A DNA stretch of 64,000 nucleotides, taken from positions 1-64,000 of the forward strand of contig NZ_WQNH01000003.1 of assembly GCF_009812055.1 (NCBI RefSeq). Direction: 5' to 3'. A program made the translations under genes and the position numbers. Positions 47,967 through 62,801 of this stretch are shown here, one piece after another. Under the pieces are notes generated by a model, which searched no databases, had not been told where the DNA came from, and was given only the letters and a program-made list of their open reading frames with translations. The DNA is from Chelativorans xinjiangensis (GTDB lineage Bacteria; Pseudomonadota; Alphaproteobacteria; Rhizobiales; Rhizobiaceae). How positions within the stretch are numbered: the stretch's first letter is position 1; each line of letters starts with the position of its first letter.

Positions 47967-48023
47967 TGTCAAACCAGCTATCGTCATCCCGGCCGAATGG
48001 AGCGAACTGGCACGCCGGTTAAA

Positions 48024-48326
48024 TCACCACCGCGTCGCCTCGCCCGGTGCCGCCGGCTCGATGGCCAGCGCGTGCACGCCGCCCTCGAGTTCCTCGGCCA
48101 ACACGTCGTTCACCGCCCGGTGCCGCTCGACCCGGCTCATGCCGGTAAAGGCTTGGCTGACGATGCGCACACGGAAATGCGTCTCGCCCGAACCATCGAA
48201 GGTCTCCTCATGGTCACCCGCCGTGTGGTGATGGCCGGCATGCAGGTGGCTTTCGTTGACGACGGCCAGGCGCTCGGGCGAAAAGGCTTTTGTAAGCTTG
48301 GCTTCGATGGCGGATTGTATGGACAA
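48024..48326 (-). CDS. bolA: BolA-family protein
   Basis: 100 residues from a TTG start at 48326, with AGGAG 6 nt upstream; a longer open frame to 48518 is unlike the family. Features: IEAKLTKAFSPERLAVVNESHLHAGH, HHHTAGDHEETFDGSGETHF, FTGMSRVERHRAVNDVLAEE and GGVHALAIE. BolA proteins pair with monothiol glutaredoxins in iron-sulfur control and affect morphology. The J-domain gene is divergent, as in other rhizobia. Confidence 0.9.
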   Translation of the reverse strand: MSIQSAIEAKLTKAFSPERLAVVNESHLHAGHHHTAGDHEETFDGSGETHFRVRIVSQAFTGMSRVERHRAVNDVLAEELEGGVHALAIEPAAPGEATRW

Positions 48327-48465
48327 TACGGTCTCCTGACACCATATGGGGCGTGTCCCCCGGCGCGAGTCTTTGGCGTAGGTCCATTCCCTGCGAAATG
48401 TCAATTCTTGTTTCGTGGTGGCCATCCGCCATAATCCGTACTGATTTGCTGTCTTCAGGTCAGGT

Positions 48466-49086
48466 ATGAAACTGAACTCGAAATATTTCGAGAAAATCCG
48501 CATCCGCCCCGACACCAAGGCGGAGGCCGACGTGCATGCGCCGCGCTGCCAGTGGGACGGCTGCGATCAGCCTGGCCTGCACCGCGCGCCGGTGGGCCGG
48601 CACAAGGAGGGCGAGTATTTCCGCTTCTGCTTCGAGCATGTGCGGCAGTACAATAAGAGCTACAATTATTTTTCCGGCCTCAAGGACAGCGAGATCGCCC
48701 GGTTCCAGAAGGAGGCGATGACCGGCCATCGGCCCACCTGGAAGGTCGGCTCTGTCGGCAAGGGCCAGGCGGCGCCCGATTTCGCCCCTTTCCGCTCCGG
48801 CCACGCCGCCTATTACCGGCGCCTGGGCGACCCCTTCAACCTGTTCGGCGATGCGCAGGCCGAGGCGCGCAGGCCGGTCGAAAGGCGCCTCAAGCCCCTT
48901 GAGGCCAAAGCGCTGGAAACGCTGGGCCTGGACGCCAAAGCGACTGGCGCCGACATCAAGGCACGCTATAAAACCCTGGTAAAGCGCCACCATCCCGATG
49001 CGAATGGCGGTGACCGGGGCTCCGAGGCCCGCCTGCGCGACGTCCTTCAGGCCTACAGGCTCCTGAAGCAAGCGGGTTTCTGTTAA
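48466..49086 (+). CDS. J-domain (DnaJ-like) protein
   Basis: 206 residues. The N-terminal half has CQWDGCDQPGLHRAP...CFEHVRQYNKSYNYF, a cysteine-containing region typical of this family. The C-terminal 60 residues form a J domain with LGLDAKATGADIKARYKTLV and the HPD motif in KRHHPDANGGD. It should stimulate an Hsp70. The gene precedes cobS/cobT in many rhizobia. Its client is unknown. Confidence 0.87.
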   Translation: MKLNSKYFEKIRIRPDTKAEADVHAPRCQWDGCDQPGLHRAPVGRHKEGEYFRFCFEHVRQYNKSYNYFSGLKDSEIARFQKEAMTGHRPTWKVGSVGKGQAAPDFAPFRSGHAAYYRRLGDPFNLFGDAQAEARRPVERRLKPLEAKALETLGLDAKATGADIKARYKTLVKRHHPDANGGDRGSEARLRDVLQAYRLLKQAGFC

Positions 49087-49103
49087 CCCCGGTCTCTGCT
49101 AGA

Positions 49104-49147
49104 GCAATTCCAGGAAAAGTGGAAACCGGTTTTCCGTCCGGAATTGC
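49104..49147. repeat. Dispersed 44-bp palindromic repeat, family A, copy 2
   Basis: Identical over 44 bp to the copy at 12831-12874. It lies 18 bp after the J-domain stop and well upstream of cobS, on the transcribed strand between them. Likely a folded mRNA element or terminator, though its origin is repeat propagation. Confidence 0.88.
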
Positions 49148-49261
49148 GACGAAACAAAGAGTTAGACCAGTTCATCGATTCCACGAAACGATAAACTGGT
49201 CTAAGAGGCCACGGTTTAAACGACAAGCGGCGCGGACAGGGGTCCGCTGCACGCTGGAGGT

Positions 49262-50251
49262 ATGATGAACAAGATCGACCGCGATATCGCGAACCTGCCC
49301 GACACGACCGCCTCGGTGAGGGAAACATTCGGCTTCGATGCCGACATGGTGGTGCCTGCCTATTCCGTGGCGGATTCCCACGTGCCGGACATCGACCCCG
49401 ACTATCTGTTCGACAAGCAGACGACGCTCGCCATCCTGGCCGGCTTCGCCTACAACCGCCGCGTCATGGTGGCGGGCTACCACGGCACCGGCAAGTCGAC
49501 GCACATCGAGCAGGTGGCGGCAAGGCTCAACTGGCCCTGCGTGCGCATCAACCTCGACAGCCATGTGAGCCGCATCGACCTCGTCGGCAAGGACGCCATC
49601 GTGGTCAAGGAAGGGATGCAGGTCACCGAGTTCCGCGACGGCATCCTGCCCTGGGCCTATCAGCACAATGTCGCCCTGGTCTTCGACGAGTACGACGCCG
49701 GACGCCCGGACGTCATGTTCGTCATCCAGCGCGTGCTGGAGTCCTCCGGCCGCCTGACGCTGCTCGACCAAAGCCGCGTCATCCGCCCGCACCCGGCCTT
49801 CCGCCTGTTCTCGACGGCCAACACCGTGGGTCTCGGCGACACGACCGGCCTCTACCACGGCACGCAGCAGATCAACCAGGCGCAGATGGATCGCTGGTCC
49901 ATCGTCACCACGCTGAACTACCTGCCGCATGACGACGAGGTGGCCATCGTCCAGGCCAAGGCCAAGCACTACCAGAACGAGAAGGGCCGCGAGATCGTCG
50001 GCCGCATGGTGCGCGTGGCCGACATGACGCGCTCGGCCTTCATGAACGGCGATCTTTCGACCGTCATGAGCCCGCGCACGGTCATCATGTGGGCGGAGAA
50101 CGCGGAGATCTTCGGCAATGTCGGCTTTGCCTTCCGGCTCACCTTCCTCAACAAGTGCGACGAGCTGGAGCGCGCCGTCGTGGCGGAGTTCTATCAGCGC
50201 GCCTTCGGCGAGGAACTGCCGGAATCGGCCGCCAACGTGGTGCTGAGCTAG
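49262..50251 (+). CDS. cobS: Aerobic cobaltochelatase subunit CobS
   Basis: 329 residues, an AAA+ ATPase. Walker A is [17 protein letters not shown], Walker B is [18 protein letters not shown], and sensor region [19 protein letters not shown]. CobS and CobT with CobN insert cobalt into hydrogenobyrinic acid a,c-diamide in aerobic B12 synthesis. A GFA-family gene is inserted between cobS and cobT. CobN is not in the window. Confidence 0.97.
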   Translation: MMNKIDRDIANLPDTTASVRETFGFDADMVVPAYSVADSHVPDIDPDYLFDKQTTLAILAGFAYNRRVMVAGYHGTGKSTHIEQVAARLNWPCVRINLDSHVSRIDLVGKDAIVVKEGMQVTEFRDGILPWAYQHNVALVFDEYDAGRPDVMFVIQRVLESSGRLTLLDQSRVIRPHPAFRLFSTANTVGLGDTTGLYHGTQQINQAQMDRWSIVTTLNYLPHDDEVAIVQAKAKHYQNEKGREIVGRMVRVADMTRSAFMNGDLSTVMSPRTVIMWAENAEIFGNVGFAFRLTFLNKCDELERAVVAEFYQRAFGEELPESAANVVLS

Positions 50252-50260
50252 GAGGAGGAG

Positions 50261-50608
50261 ATGCTCTACGAAGGCGGATGCCATTGCGGCGCGGTGCACT
50301 TCCACGTCGACGTCGACCTGTCGGGCCCGATCACCTGCAACTGCTCCTACTGCACGCGGCGCGGCAGCATCCTCGCATTCACGCCGGCCGAGAATTTCGA
50401 GCTTAAAAGAGGTGAAGACAGCCTGACCGAGTACCGCTTCTACACCGAGAAGATCCAGCACCTCTTCTGCTCGGTCTGTGGCATGGAGTCCTTTGCCCGA
50501 AGCGCCATGCCCGACGGCACGAAGATGACGGCTGTCAACGTGCGCTGCCTTGAGGGCGTCGACCTCGACGCCCTGGACATCAAACCGGTGGATGGCCGCT
50601 CCCGCTGA
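50261..50608 (+). CDS. GFA-family (glutathione-dependent formaldehyde-activating) protein
   Basis: 115 residues. Zinc ligands of the GFA fold are visible: [21 protein letters not shown] and [14 protein letters not shown]. The family contains formaldehyde-glutathione adduct enzymes and many uncharacterised members. It starts 9 bp after cobS and ends 19 bp before cobT, so it should be co-transcribed with both. A role in B12 synthesis is possible only by position. Confidence 0.88.
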   Translation: MLYEGGCHCGAVHFHVDVDLSGPITCNCSYCTRRGSILAFTPAENFELKRGEDSLTEYRFYTEKIQHLFCSVCGMESFARSAMPDGTKMTAVNVRCLEGVDLDALDIKPVDGRSR

Positions 50609-50627
50609 GCGGTCGGAGAATACGTCC

Positions 50628-52517
50628 TTGAGCCAAACGAACCGCAAGCCAGGCCAGCCCCAGGAGGCGCCGCTCGACCCGTTCAAGCGCGCGGTGGCGT
50701 CCTGCGTGCGCGCGATCGCCGGCGATCACGAGTTGGAGGTGGGTTTCACGAAGGACAGGCCCGGCATCGCCGGCAACCATGTCCGCCTGCCCGAACTGCC
50801 GAAGAAGCCGACGCCCGAAGCGCTGCACGTCACCCGCGGGCTCGGCGATTCCATGGCCCTGCGCCACGCCTGCCATGACGTACGCCTGCACAACCGCCTT
50901 GCGCCTCAGGGCCAGCAGGCGCGTGCCATCTTCGACGCCGTGGAGCAAGCGCGCGTGGAGGCTATCGGCGCCCGCTCCATGCAAGGCGTGTCCGACAACA
51001 TCGCCGCCATGCTGGAGGAGAAGTTCGCCCGCGCCAACCTCGCCGAGGTGCGCGAGAGGGCCGATGCGCCGCTCGAGGAAGCCATCGCGCTGATGGTACG
51101 CGAGAAACTGACGGGCCGCGCCGCGCCCAAGAGCGGGGAGCGGGTCGTCGAATTATGGCGCGACTGGGTGGAGGAGAAGGCAGGTACCGACCTAAACGCC
51201 CTCCTGCCCAACATCGAGGACCAGGACGCCTTCGCCCGTACCGTGCGCGAGCTTCTGGGCTCCATGGACATGGGCGAGGATCTCGAGGAGGACAAGCAGG
51301 GCGAAGAAAGCGAGGAGGACAACGACCGGCCCAAGGGCGAGGAATCCTCCGAGGAAGGCGGCGAGGACGAATCCGAAGGCGACCGTAGCCAGGCCGACGA
51401 GGCCGACGCCGCCAGCGATGAGAACGAGGCGGGCGAGAGCGACGCCGCCGCGACCACGGCGGAAGACGTTTCCGAGCAGGACGACCTGGACACGGAGACG
51501 CCGGGCGAGGCAAGGCGCCCCGAAAGCCCCTTCGATCAGGCCGCGAGCGAGATCGACTACCGCCTCTACACGACCGAGTTCGATGAGGTGGTGAACGCCG
51601 AGGACCTGTGCGACGAGGAGGAACTGGACCGCCTGCGCGCCTTCCTCGACAAGCAGCTTGCCAACCTGCAGGGCGTCGTCGGACGGCTGGCGAACCGTCT
51701 GCAACGGCGTCTGATGGCGCAGCAGAACCGCTCCTGGGATTTCGACCTGGAGGAAGGTGTGCTCGACACGGCCCGCCTCCCCCGTCTCATCATCGATCCC
51801 ATGCAACCGCTCTCCTTCAAGCAGGAGCGCGACACCAATTTCCGTGACACGGTGGTGACGCTCTTGCTCGACAATTCCGGCTCCATGCGCGGCCGGCCCA
51901 TCTCGGTCGCCGCCACCTGCGCCGACATCCTCGCCCGCACGCTGGAGCGCTGCGGTGTGCGCGTGGAGATCCTGGGGTTCACCACGCGGGCTTGGAAGGG
52001 CGGCCAGGCACGCGAGAAGTGGCTGAAGGAGGGCAAGCCCGCCAACCCCGGCCGCCTCAACGACCTGCGCCACATCATCTACAAGAGTGCGGACACGCCC
52101 TGGCGCCGCGCCCGGCGCAATCTCGGCCTGATGATGCGCGAGGGGCTCCTGAAGGAGAACATCGACGGCGAGGCGCTTTTGTGGGCGCATCAGCGCCTGA
52201 TCGCCCGCCCCGAGCAGCGCCGGATCCTGATGATGATCTCCGACGGCGCCCCGGTCGACGATTCCACGCTGTCCGTCAATCCCGGCAACTATCTGGAGCG
52301 CCACCTGCGCGGGATCATCGACCTCATCGAGACGCGCTCGCCTGTCGAACTGCTCGCCATCGGCATCGGCCACGACGTGACGCGCTACTACCGCCGCGCC
52401 GTCACCATCGTCGATGCGGAGGAGCTCGCCGGCGCCATGACGGAGCAGCTCGCCTCCCTCTTCGAGGAAGAAAGCTTTCGCCGCGGCCAGGCCGGCCGCT
52501 TGCGGCGCGCGGGCTGA
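50628..52517 (+). CDS. cobT: Aerobic cobaltochelatase subunit CobT
   Basis: 629 residues from a TTG start at 50628 (CGGAGAA lies 8 nt upstream). N-terminal cobaltochelatase region, then a very acidic stretch (about residues 205-320; runs of Glu/Asp such as [20 protein letters not shown]), then a von Willebrand A domain with the metal site [14 protein letters not shown]. It works with CobS and CobN in cobalt insertion. The phytase-like gene starts 6 bp downstream. Confidence 0.96.
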   Translation: MSQTNRKPGQPQEAPLDPFKRAVASCVRAIAGDHELEVGFTKDRPGIAGNHVRLPELPKKPTPEALHVTRGLGDSMALRHACHDVRLHNRLAPQGQQARAIFDAVEQARVEAIGARSMQGVSDNIAAMLEEKFARANLAEVRERADAPLEEAIALMVREKLTGRAAPKSGERVVELWRDWVEEKAGTDLNALLPNIEDQDAFARTVRELLGSMDMGEDLEEDKQGEESEEDNDRPKGEESSEEGGEDESEGDRSQADEADAASDENEAGESDAAATTAEDVSEQDDLDTETPGEARRPESPFDQAASEIDYRLYTTEFDEVVNAEDLCDEEELDRLRAFLDKQLANLQGVVGRLANRLQRRLMAQQNRSWDFDLEEGVLDTARLPRLIIDPMQPLSFKQERDTNFRDTVVTLLLDNSGSMRGRPISVAATCADILARTLERCGVRVEILGFTTRAWKGGQAREKWLKEGKPANPGRLNDLRHIIYKSADTPWRRARRNLGLMMREGLLKENIDGEALLWAHQRLIARPEQRRILMMISDGAPVDDSTLSVNPGNYLERHLRGIIDLIETRSPVELLAIGIGHDVTRYYRRAVTIVDAEELAGAMTEQLASLFEEESFRRGQAGRLRRAG

Positions 52518-52523
52518 CGCTCC

Positions 52524-53540
52524 GTGGGCCGACGCTTTCCGTCCGGGCTTTGCGCGCTTCTCTTTTCTTTTGCCACCCTCTGCCCTTCCGGCACATGGGC
52601 CGAGGAAGCACCTCAAGCCTATGAGATCATAGCCCGTCCCATCGCCGAATTCCGCATCGGCTCCAGCGAGGCCCGTTTCGGGCCGCTGGAGTTCATCGGC
52701 GGACTGGAGATGACGTCGCGCAACCGCGCCTTCGGCGGCCTCTCCTCCTTCCGCTTCCTGGATGCGGGCAGGCGGTTCGTCGGCGTTGCCGACACCGGCC
52801 TCTGGTTCTTCGGTGCGCTCTCGCACGATGCCGGAGGCCGCCCGGAGGGCATCGACACTTTCACCATGGAGCCTATCCAGGACCTCGACGGCAACGTCAG
52901 CGGGGAGAAGTGGACCACCGATGCCGAGGCCATCGCCGTCGAAGGCGACCGGGTGACCGTCGGCTTCGAGCGCGACCACCGCATCGCCGAGTTCCGCCTC
53001 ATGCCCGAGGCCATGGGCGCGGCTACCGGCGAGGTGGATTTCCTCGTTCCCGACTACGAACTGCGCACGAACCGCGGCTTCGAGACAGTCGCCCATGCGC
53101 CCGAGGACAGCGCCTTTGCCGGCGCCCGCGTGGCCGTAACCGAGCGCAGCATCGACACGCGCGGCAACGTCTTCGCCGCTATCCTCGAAGGCCCGCTGAA
53201 AGGCGTCTTCACCGTCGCCCGCAGCGACAACTATGACATCACCGACGGCGCTTTCCTGCCCAACGGCGACCTACTCCTCCTGGAGCGGCGCTTCTCCATG
53301 GCGTCGGGCATCGCCATGCGCCTGCGGCGTATTTCCGCCGCGAGCATCCGCCCCGGCAGCGTGGCCGACGGCCCGGTGCTGCTTGAAGCCGACATGAGCT
53401 ACCAGATCGACAACATGGAAGCGCTGGACGTCTGGCGCCGCGGCGCCGACGGCGCCCTCATCGTCTCGCTCCTGTCCGACGACAACCACTCGATCCTGCA
53501 GCGCAACCTCTATCTGGAATTCCGGCTGCACGGGGAATAG
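52524..53540 (+). CDS. Exported phytase-like/esterase-like domain protein
   Basis: 338 residues from GTG 52524. Signal peptide to about residue 26 (GTWAEEAPQ). The rest is a six-blade-like phytase-like domain (PF13449 type): GGLSSFRFLDAGRRFVGVAD, DAEAIAVEGDRVTVGFERDH, ITDGAFLPNGDLLLLERRF and YQIDNMEALDVWRRGADGAL. The family is annotated esterase-like activity of phytase; substrates are unknown. It follows cobT by 6 bp and probably shares its message. Confidence 0.85.
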   Translation: MGRRFPSGLCALLFSFATLCPSGTWAEEAPQAYEIIARPIAEFRIGSSEARFGPLEFIGGLEMTSRNRAFGGLSSFRFLDAGRRFVGVADTGLWFFGALSHDAGGRPEGIDTFTMEPIQDLDGNVSGEKWTTDAEAIAVEGDRVTVGFERDHRIAEFRLMPEAMGAATGEVDFLVPDYELRTNRGFETVAHAPEDSAFAGARVAVTERSIDTRGNVFAAILEGPLKGVFTVARSDNYDITDGAFLPNGDLLLLERRFSMASGIAMRLRRISAASIRPGSVADGPVLLEADMSYQIDNMEALDVWRRGADGALIVSLLSDDNHSILQRNLYLEFRLHGE

Positions 53541-53595
53541 GCGGGAATCCGGCGCCATGCATAAGCGGCGGTTCCACTGCTTGTGCGAGGGGAAA

Positions 53596-53609
53596 TTGGA
53601 ACGGTCTAT
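53596..53609. promoter_or_regulatory. Candidate LacI-type operator O2
   Basis: TTGGAACGGTCTAT, a near-palindrome with central CG. It matches the reverse complement of the site at 53760-53773 (TTGGAACGTTCTAA) in 12 of 14 positions. The two sites are 164 bp apart, enough for looping by a tetramer or paired dimers. Confidence 0.5.
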
Positions 53610-53736
53610 TTATTGTCTTTCGGCCCCTGCCGCGCCACCAGCGATCAATGTCAATTCTACATTCTCGGACATGGAAGTTCGCACTTTGCTCAGCTTCTTT
53701 GACCAAGGCGCATATCGACAACACGAAAAGCCCCTG

Positions 53737-57429
<3,693 letters not shown>

Positions 57430-57437
<8 letters not shown>

Positions 57438-58203
57438 TACGCTCGTGCGGCTGGAGACCGACGGCCATCTCGGCATCGTGACGCTTTGCCGGCCGGAGAA
57501 GTTCAATGCACTCGACATTCCGATGCTTGAAGCACTCGCCCGCCGCCTGGACGAGGTCGAGGGGGCCGAGGAGGTCCGCGTCGTGCTTATCCGCGGGGAG
57601 GGCAAAGGGTTCTGCGCCGGCGGCGACGTCGATGCCTGGTCCGCCTTGAGCGCGGCGGACTTCCAGACGAAATGGATCCGCCTCGGTCACCGCGTCTTTG
57701 ACCGTCTGGCCCGCCTGCGCCAGCCCACCATCGCCGTCCTTTCCCGCCATGCACTGGGCGGCGGACTGGAACTTGCCGCGGCAGCGGACTTCCGGGTGGC
57801 CGAGAAGCATGCCAAGATCGGCTTTCCCGAAACGGGGATCGGCGTGGTGCCGGGATGGTCGGGCACGCAGCGCGCGGTGCGCCGCTTCGGCGCCCAGGCG
57901 GTGCGCCGCATGGCCATCGGCGGCGAGGTGATGACGGCCGAGGTCGCCCATACCTTGGGCGTCGTCGACCGGCTGGCCGAGACGGGACAGGGACTGGAGG
58001 AGGCGCGTGCCTGGGCGGCTGTTATCGCCGCGCGCGGGCCGCTGGCCACGGAGGCAACGAAGGCGATGATTGCCATTGCCGAAGGCGACGACGATGCAGC
58101 GGCGGACGTGCTCGCCAGCGGCTTCGTCGCCATGACGGGCGATCTGCGCGCCGGTGTGGCCGCCTTCCGCGACAAGCGAGCGCCCGCCTTCAGTCGGAAA
58201 TGA
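57430..58203 (+). CDS. Enoyl-CoA hydratase/isomerase (crotonase) family
   Basis: 257 residues from GTG 57430, with GGAGG 5-6 nt upstream. Oxyanion-hole segments GKGFCAGGDVDAW and ALGGGLELAAAADF; the two catalytic glutamates are both present (GGGLELA; IGFPETGIGVVPGWSGTQRA). It hydrates or isomerises a short unsaturated acyl-CoA. With the CoA-transferase it could process an acid made in sugar breakdown, but no thiolase or dehydrogenase is adjacent. Confidence 0.9.
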
Positions 58204-58301
58204 GGACGAGGTCGCGTAGGAGGGCGACGGCACGAAGGAGGAACGGACCACAGGATCAGCCGACAGCCGGACCGCAAAGGCGCCCGGCAGGCTACGGAAT
58301 T

Positions 58302-58320
58302 TCCGGCGCCCCGCGCCGGA
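58302..58320 (+). terminator. Hairpin upstream of the ABC importer genes
   Basis: TCCGGCGC-CCC-GCGCCGGA, a perfect eight-pair stem with a 3-nt loop, 28 bp before the binding-protein ATG and downstream of the crotonase gene. It has no T tract. It may be an attenuating or protective hairpin. The binding-protein gene has its own strong ribosome site (GGGAGGAAA). Confidence 0.45.
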
Positions 58321-58347
58321 GCATGCTGCAACTAGGGAGGAAACGAT

Positions 58348-59595
58348 ATGTTGCGCAAACTTCTGATCGGAACAATGCTTGCGTCGAGCGTCGGCGCTGC
58401 GGCCTACGCCCAGGACGTCGGCCGTGTCGAGGTGCTGCACTGGTGGACCTCGGGTGGCGAGGCCGCCGCCCTCGACGTGCTCAAGAAGGACCTGGAATCG
58501 AAGGGCGTCACCTGGGCGGACATGCCGGTTGCCGGCGGCGGCGGCGAGCAGGCGATGACGGCCCTGCGCGCCCGCGTCACGGCCGGCAACGCGCCGACGG
58601 CGGTGCAGATGCTCGGCTTCGACATTCTCGACTGGGCACAACAGGGCGTCGTCGCGGACCTCAACCAGATCGCCAGCGAGGAGGGCTGGGAAGAGGTCGT
58701 CCCCGACGCCTTGAAGCAGTTCTCCAAATATGAGGACACCTGGATCGCCGCTCCCGTGAACGTCCACTCCACCAACTGGGTATGGATCAACAAGGAAGCA
58801 CTGGATGCCGCCGGCGGCAAGGCACCGGAGACCTGGGACGAACTGATCACAGTCCTCGACAAGATGCAGGAGAACGGCATCACGCCGCTCGGCCATGGCG
58901 GCCAGGCATGGCAGGACGCGACGATCTTCGACGCGGTCGTTCTCTCGCTCGGCACGGATTTCTACAAGGCCTCGATGATCGACCTCGATCCCGAAGCGCT
59001 TGGCGGCGAAAAGATGGGCGAAGCCTTCGCCCGCATGGAGAAGCTGCGCTCCTATGTCGACGACAACTTCTCCGGCCGCGACTGGAACCTTGCATCCTCG
59101 ATGGTGATCGAGGGCGAGGCCGGCATGCAGATGATGGGCGACTGGGCAAAGGGCGAGTTCCTCAATGCCGACCAGACTCCGGGCGAGGACTTCGTGTGCA
59201 TCCGCTTCCCCGGCACGCAAGGAGCGGTGACCTTCAATTCCGACCAGTTCGTCATGTTCCAGGTGGGTGACGAGCAGCGCGAAGCGCAGCTCATGATGGC
59301 CTCGGCGATCATGGACCCCGGCTTCCAGATCGCCTTCAATACGGTCAAGGGCTCCGTGCCCGCCCGCACCGACGTCCCCAATGAAGAGTTCGACGACTGC
59401 GGCAAGAAGGGCATGGCGGATTTGGCGGAGGCCAACACCAACGGCACGCTCTACGGCTCCATGGCCCACGGCCACGCCAATCCTGCCGCGGTGAAGAATG
59501 CCATGTACGACGTCATCACCCAGCACTTCAACGGCGAGATCTCGACCGACGACGCGCCGGCCGAGCTGGCGGCCGCCGTCGAGGCCGTGAAGTAA
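58348..59595 (+). CDS. Sugar ABC transporter substrate-binding protein
   Basis: 415 residues. Signal peptide of about 21 residues ends AAAYAQD. The body is a family 1 solute-binding protein ([60 protein letters not shown]), closest in phrasing to glucose/glucoside-type binding proteins. It should bind the imported sugar in the periplasm. It is followed by two permeases and an ATPase. A stem-loop lies between it and the first permease. Confidence 0.92.
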   Translation: MLRKLLIGTMLASSVGAAAYAQDVGRVEVLHWWTSGGEAAALDVLKKDLESKGVTWADMPVAGGGGEQAMTALRARVTAGNAPTAVQMLGFDILDWAQQGVVADLNQIASEEGWEEVVPDALKQFSKYEDTWIAAPVNVHSTNWVWINKEALDAAGGKAPETWDELITVLDKMQENGITPLGHGGQAWQDATIFDAVVLSLGTDFYKASMIDLDPEALGGEKMGEAFARMEKLRSYVDDNFSGRDWNLASSMVIEGEAGMQMMGDWAKGEFLNADQTPGEDFVCIRFPGTQGAVTFNSDQFVMFQVGDEQREAQLMMASAIMDPGFQIAFNTVKGSVPARTDVPNEEFDDCGKKGMADLAEANTNGTLYGSMAHGHANPAAVKNAMYDVITQHFNGEISTDDAPAELAAAVEAVK

Positions 59596-59610
59596 CGCGT
59601 TCGCACCCAT

Positions 59611-59632
59611 CCCGGCGGCTCCGGCCGCCGGG
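59611..59632 (+). terminator. Stem-loop between binding-protein and permease genes
   Basis: CCCGGCGG-CTCCGG-CCGCCGGG, a perfect eight-pair stem, 16 bp after the binding-protein stop. Such hairpins protect the upstream message, so the binding protein is made in excess of the permeases. Function is inferred from known ABC operons. Confidence 0.55.
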
Positions 59633-59659
59633 AGCCACCGCCAAGCCAGGGAGCGGCCC

Positions 59660-60535
59660 GTGAAGGAACGCCTGCAGGACTACGTCCCCAAGCTGGTGCT
59701 CAGCCCCAGCTTCTTCCTCATCCTTTTGTTCGTATACGGCTTCATCGCCTATACGGGCTACCTCTCCTTCACCGATTCGCGCATCCTGCCCTCCTACAAC
59801 TGGGTCGGCTTCGAAAATTACGAGCGCCTCTGGAAGCTGCCGCACTGGTGGCGCGCCATCACCAACCTGGCGATCTTCGGCACGCTCTACATCGTTATCT
59901 GCACCGTTCTCGGCCTCCTGGTGGCCATCCTGCTCGATCAGAAAATCCGCGCCGAGGGCTTCCTGCGACCCATCTATCTCTATCCGATGGCGCTCTCCTT
60001 CATCGTCACGGGCACGGCGTGGAAGTGGTTCCTCGACCCCGGCATCGGCATCGAACACACCATGCATCAATGGGGCTGGGAGAGCTTCGCCTTCGACTGG
60101 ATCAAGGACAGGCGGATGGCGATCTATACGGTGGTCATTGCCGCAGTGTGGCAATCCTCCGGCTTCGTCATGGCCATGTTCCTGGCCGGCCTGCGCGGCG
60201 TCGACCCCGACATCATCAAGGCGGCGCAAATCGATGGCGCCTCGACCTTCACCACCTACCGCCGCATCATCATCCCCTTGATGCGGCCTGTCTTCCTGTC
60301 GGCCTTCGTCGTGCTCGCCCACCTCGCCATCAAGGCGTACGACCTGGTCATCGCACTCACCGGCGGCGGACCGGGCCAGGCGACCGAGCTGCCGGCCACC
60401 TTCATGTATTCCTACACCTTCACGCGCAACCTCATGGGCATCGGCGCCTCGTCGGCCATCATCATGATGATCATGATCTTCTCGATCATCATCCCCTACC
60501 TCTATTCCGAGCTGCGCGCGGGGGCACGGCGATGA
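59660..60535 (+). CDS. Sugar ABC transporter permease (MalF type)
   Basis: 291 residues, GTG start, six membrane helices. The cytoplasmic EAA loop reads DIIKAAQIDGASTFTTYRRI-IIPLMRP, the ATPase contact of CUT1 importers. It pairs with the next permease, which overlaps it by 4 bp. Residue ALTGGGPGQATELPATFMY is typical of this family. Confidence 0.95.
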   Translation: MKERLQDYVPKLVLSPSFFLILLFVYGFIAYTGYLSFTDSRILPSYNWVGFENYERLWKLPHWWRAITNLAIFGTLYIVICTVLGLLVAILLDQKIRAEGFLRPIYLYPMALSFIVTGTAWKWFLDPGIGIEHTMHQWGWESFAFDWIKDRRMAIYTVVIAAVWQSSGFVMAMFLAGLRGVDPDIIKAAQIDGASTFTTYRRIIIPLMRPVFLSAFVVLAHLAIKAYDLVIALTGGGPGQATELPATFMYSYTFTRNLMGIGASSAIIMMIMIFSIIIPYLYSELRAGARR

Positions 60536-61440
60536 CGACGGCAGCCACCGAAACGCCGCTTGCCGCTTCGCGCGCGCCATCCACCCTCGCGCCGAACCGG
60601 CTCGCCCGCGCCCTCATCTACGCTGCGCTCATCCTGTTCGCGGTCTACTATCTGCTGCCGCTCTACGTGATGCTGGTGAACTCGCTGAAGCCCCTCGACG
60701 AGATCCGCCGGGGCGATATGCTTTCCCTGCCGCTGGCGACTACCGTCGAGCCATGGCTCAAGGCCTGGTCGACGGCGCAGATCGGCGTGCAGCCGACGGG
60801 GCTCAAGCCCTATTTCACGAACTCGATCCTCATGGTGGTTCCAGCCGTCTTCATCTCTACCGTGCTCGGCGCGCTGAACGGCTATGTGCTCACCAAATGG
60901 ACCTTCCGCGGCGCCGGCGTCGTCTTCGGGGTGATGCTGCTCGCCTGCTTCATCCCGTTCCAGATCGTGCTCATCCCCATGGCGCGCATGCTGGGCTTGC
61001 TCGGCTTGGCAGGCACCATCCCCGGCCTCGTTCTGGTGCATGTCGTCTACGGCCTCGGCTTCACCACGCTCTTTTTCCGCAACTACTACGCGGCCTTCCC
61101 GAGCGAACTCGTACGCGCGGCGCAGATCGACGGCGCCAGCTTCTTCCAGATCTTCCGCCGCATCCTGCTCCCCTCCTCGGGGCCGATCATCGTCGTCACC
61201 GTCATCTGGCAGTTCACCAACATCTGGAACGATTTCCTGTTCGGCGCCTCCTTCGCCGGCGTCGATTCCATTCCCATGACGGTGGCGCTCAACAACCTCG
61301 TCTCCTCCTCCACGGGCGTGAAGGAGTACAACGTCCACTTCGCCGGCGCGATCATGGCGGCGCTGCCGACGCTGATCGTCTACATCGTCTCCGGCCGCTA
61401 TTTCGTGCGCGGGCTGATGGCCGGCGCGGTCAAGGGATAA
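60532..61440 (+). CDS. Sugar ABC transporter permease (MalG type)
   Basis: 302 residues from ATG 60532. Six membrane helices and the EAA loop ELVRAAQIDGASFFQIFRRI-LLPSSGP. The C-terminus SGRYFVRGLMAGAVKG is typical of MalG-type subunits. It completes the importer channel; the ATPase gene begins 4 bp later. Confidence 0.95.
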   Translation: MTTAATETPLAASRAPSTLAPNRLARALIYAALILFAVYYLLPLYVMLVNSLKPLDEIRRGDMLSLPLATTVEPWLKAWSTAQIGVQPTGLKPYFTNSILMVVPAVFISTVLGALNGYVLTKWTFRGAGVVFGVMLLACFIPFQIVLIPMARMLGLLGLAGTIPGLVLVHVVYGLGFTTLFFRNYYAAFPSELVRAAQIDGASFFQIFRRILLPSSGPIIVVTVIWQFTNIWNDFLFGASFAGVDSIPMTVALNNLVSSSTGVKEYNVHFAGAIMAALPTLIVYIVSGRYFVRGLMAGAVKG

Positions 61441-61444
61441 GGCA

Positions 61445-62560
<1,116 letters not shown>

Positions 62561-62594
62561 GAGTGCACGTGAAACCAATGCTTGCGCCCCTTCG

Positions 62595-62755
62595 CGCCCC
62601 CCTCTGCCCTGCCGGGCATCTCCCCCACATGGGGGGAGATCGGCCTTCACGATTGCTTTCGCCAATCGCCAGAGTTGCCGAACAGGCGCCGGAGCAAGCG
62701 GCCGGCATAATCTCCCCCCGTGTGGGGGAGATGCCCGGCAGGGCAGAGGGGGGCG
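62595..62755. repeat. 161-bp palindromic repeat, family C, full element
   Basis: Two inverted arms of about 33 bp (cgcccccctctgccctgccgggcatctccccc on the left, its complement on the right) enclose a 95-bp centre. Each arm has its own inner hairpin (ctcccccacatggggggag; ctccccccgtgtgggggag). The half element in gluQ resembles the left arm. It lies between the ATPase and GMC genes. Confidence 0.85.
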
Positions 62756-62801
62756 TGAAGGAACGCCGCCCATCTCCAACCAGCGAACGCAACCTAGCCC
62801 C

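Noticed and set aside
49172-50686. 504-codon minus-strand frame, with similar ones at 51192-53096 and 57415-59610
   Set aside because: Antisense to cobS, cobT and the CoA/importer genes. Composition (Val/Gly/Arg/His) is that of shadow frames.
52524-53540. Part of cobalamin synthesis
   Set aside because: Although 6 bp after cobT, it has a signal peptide and a phytase-like fold, so it acts outside the cytoplasm.
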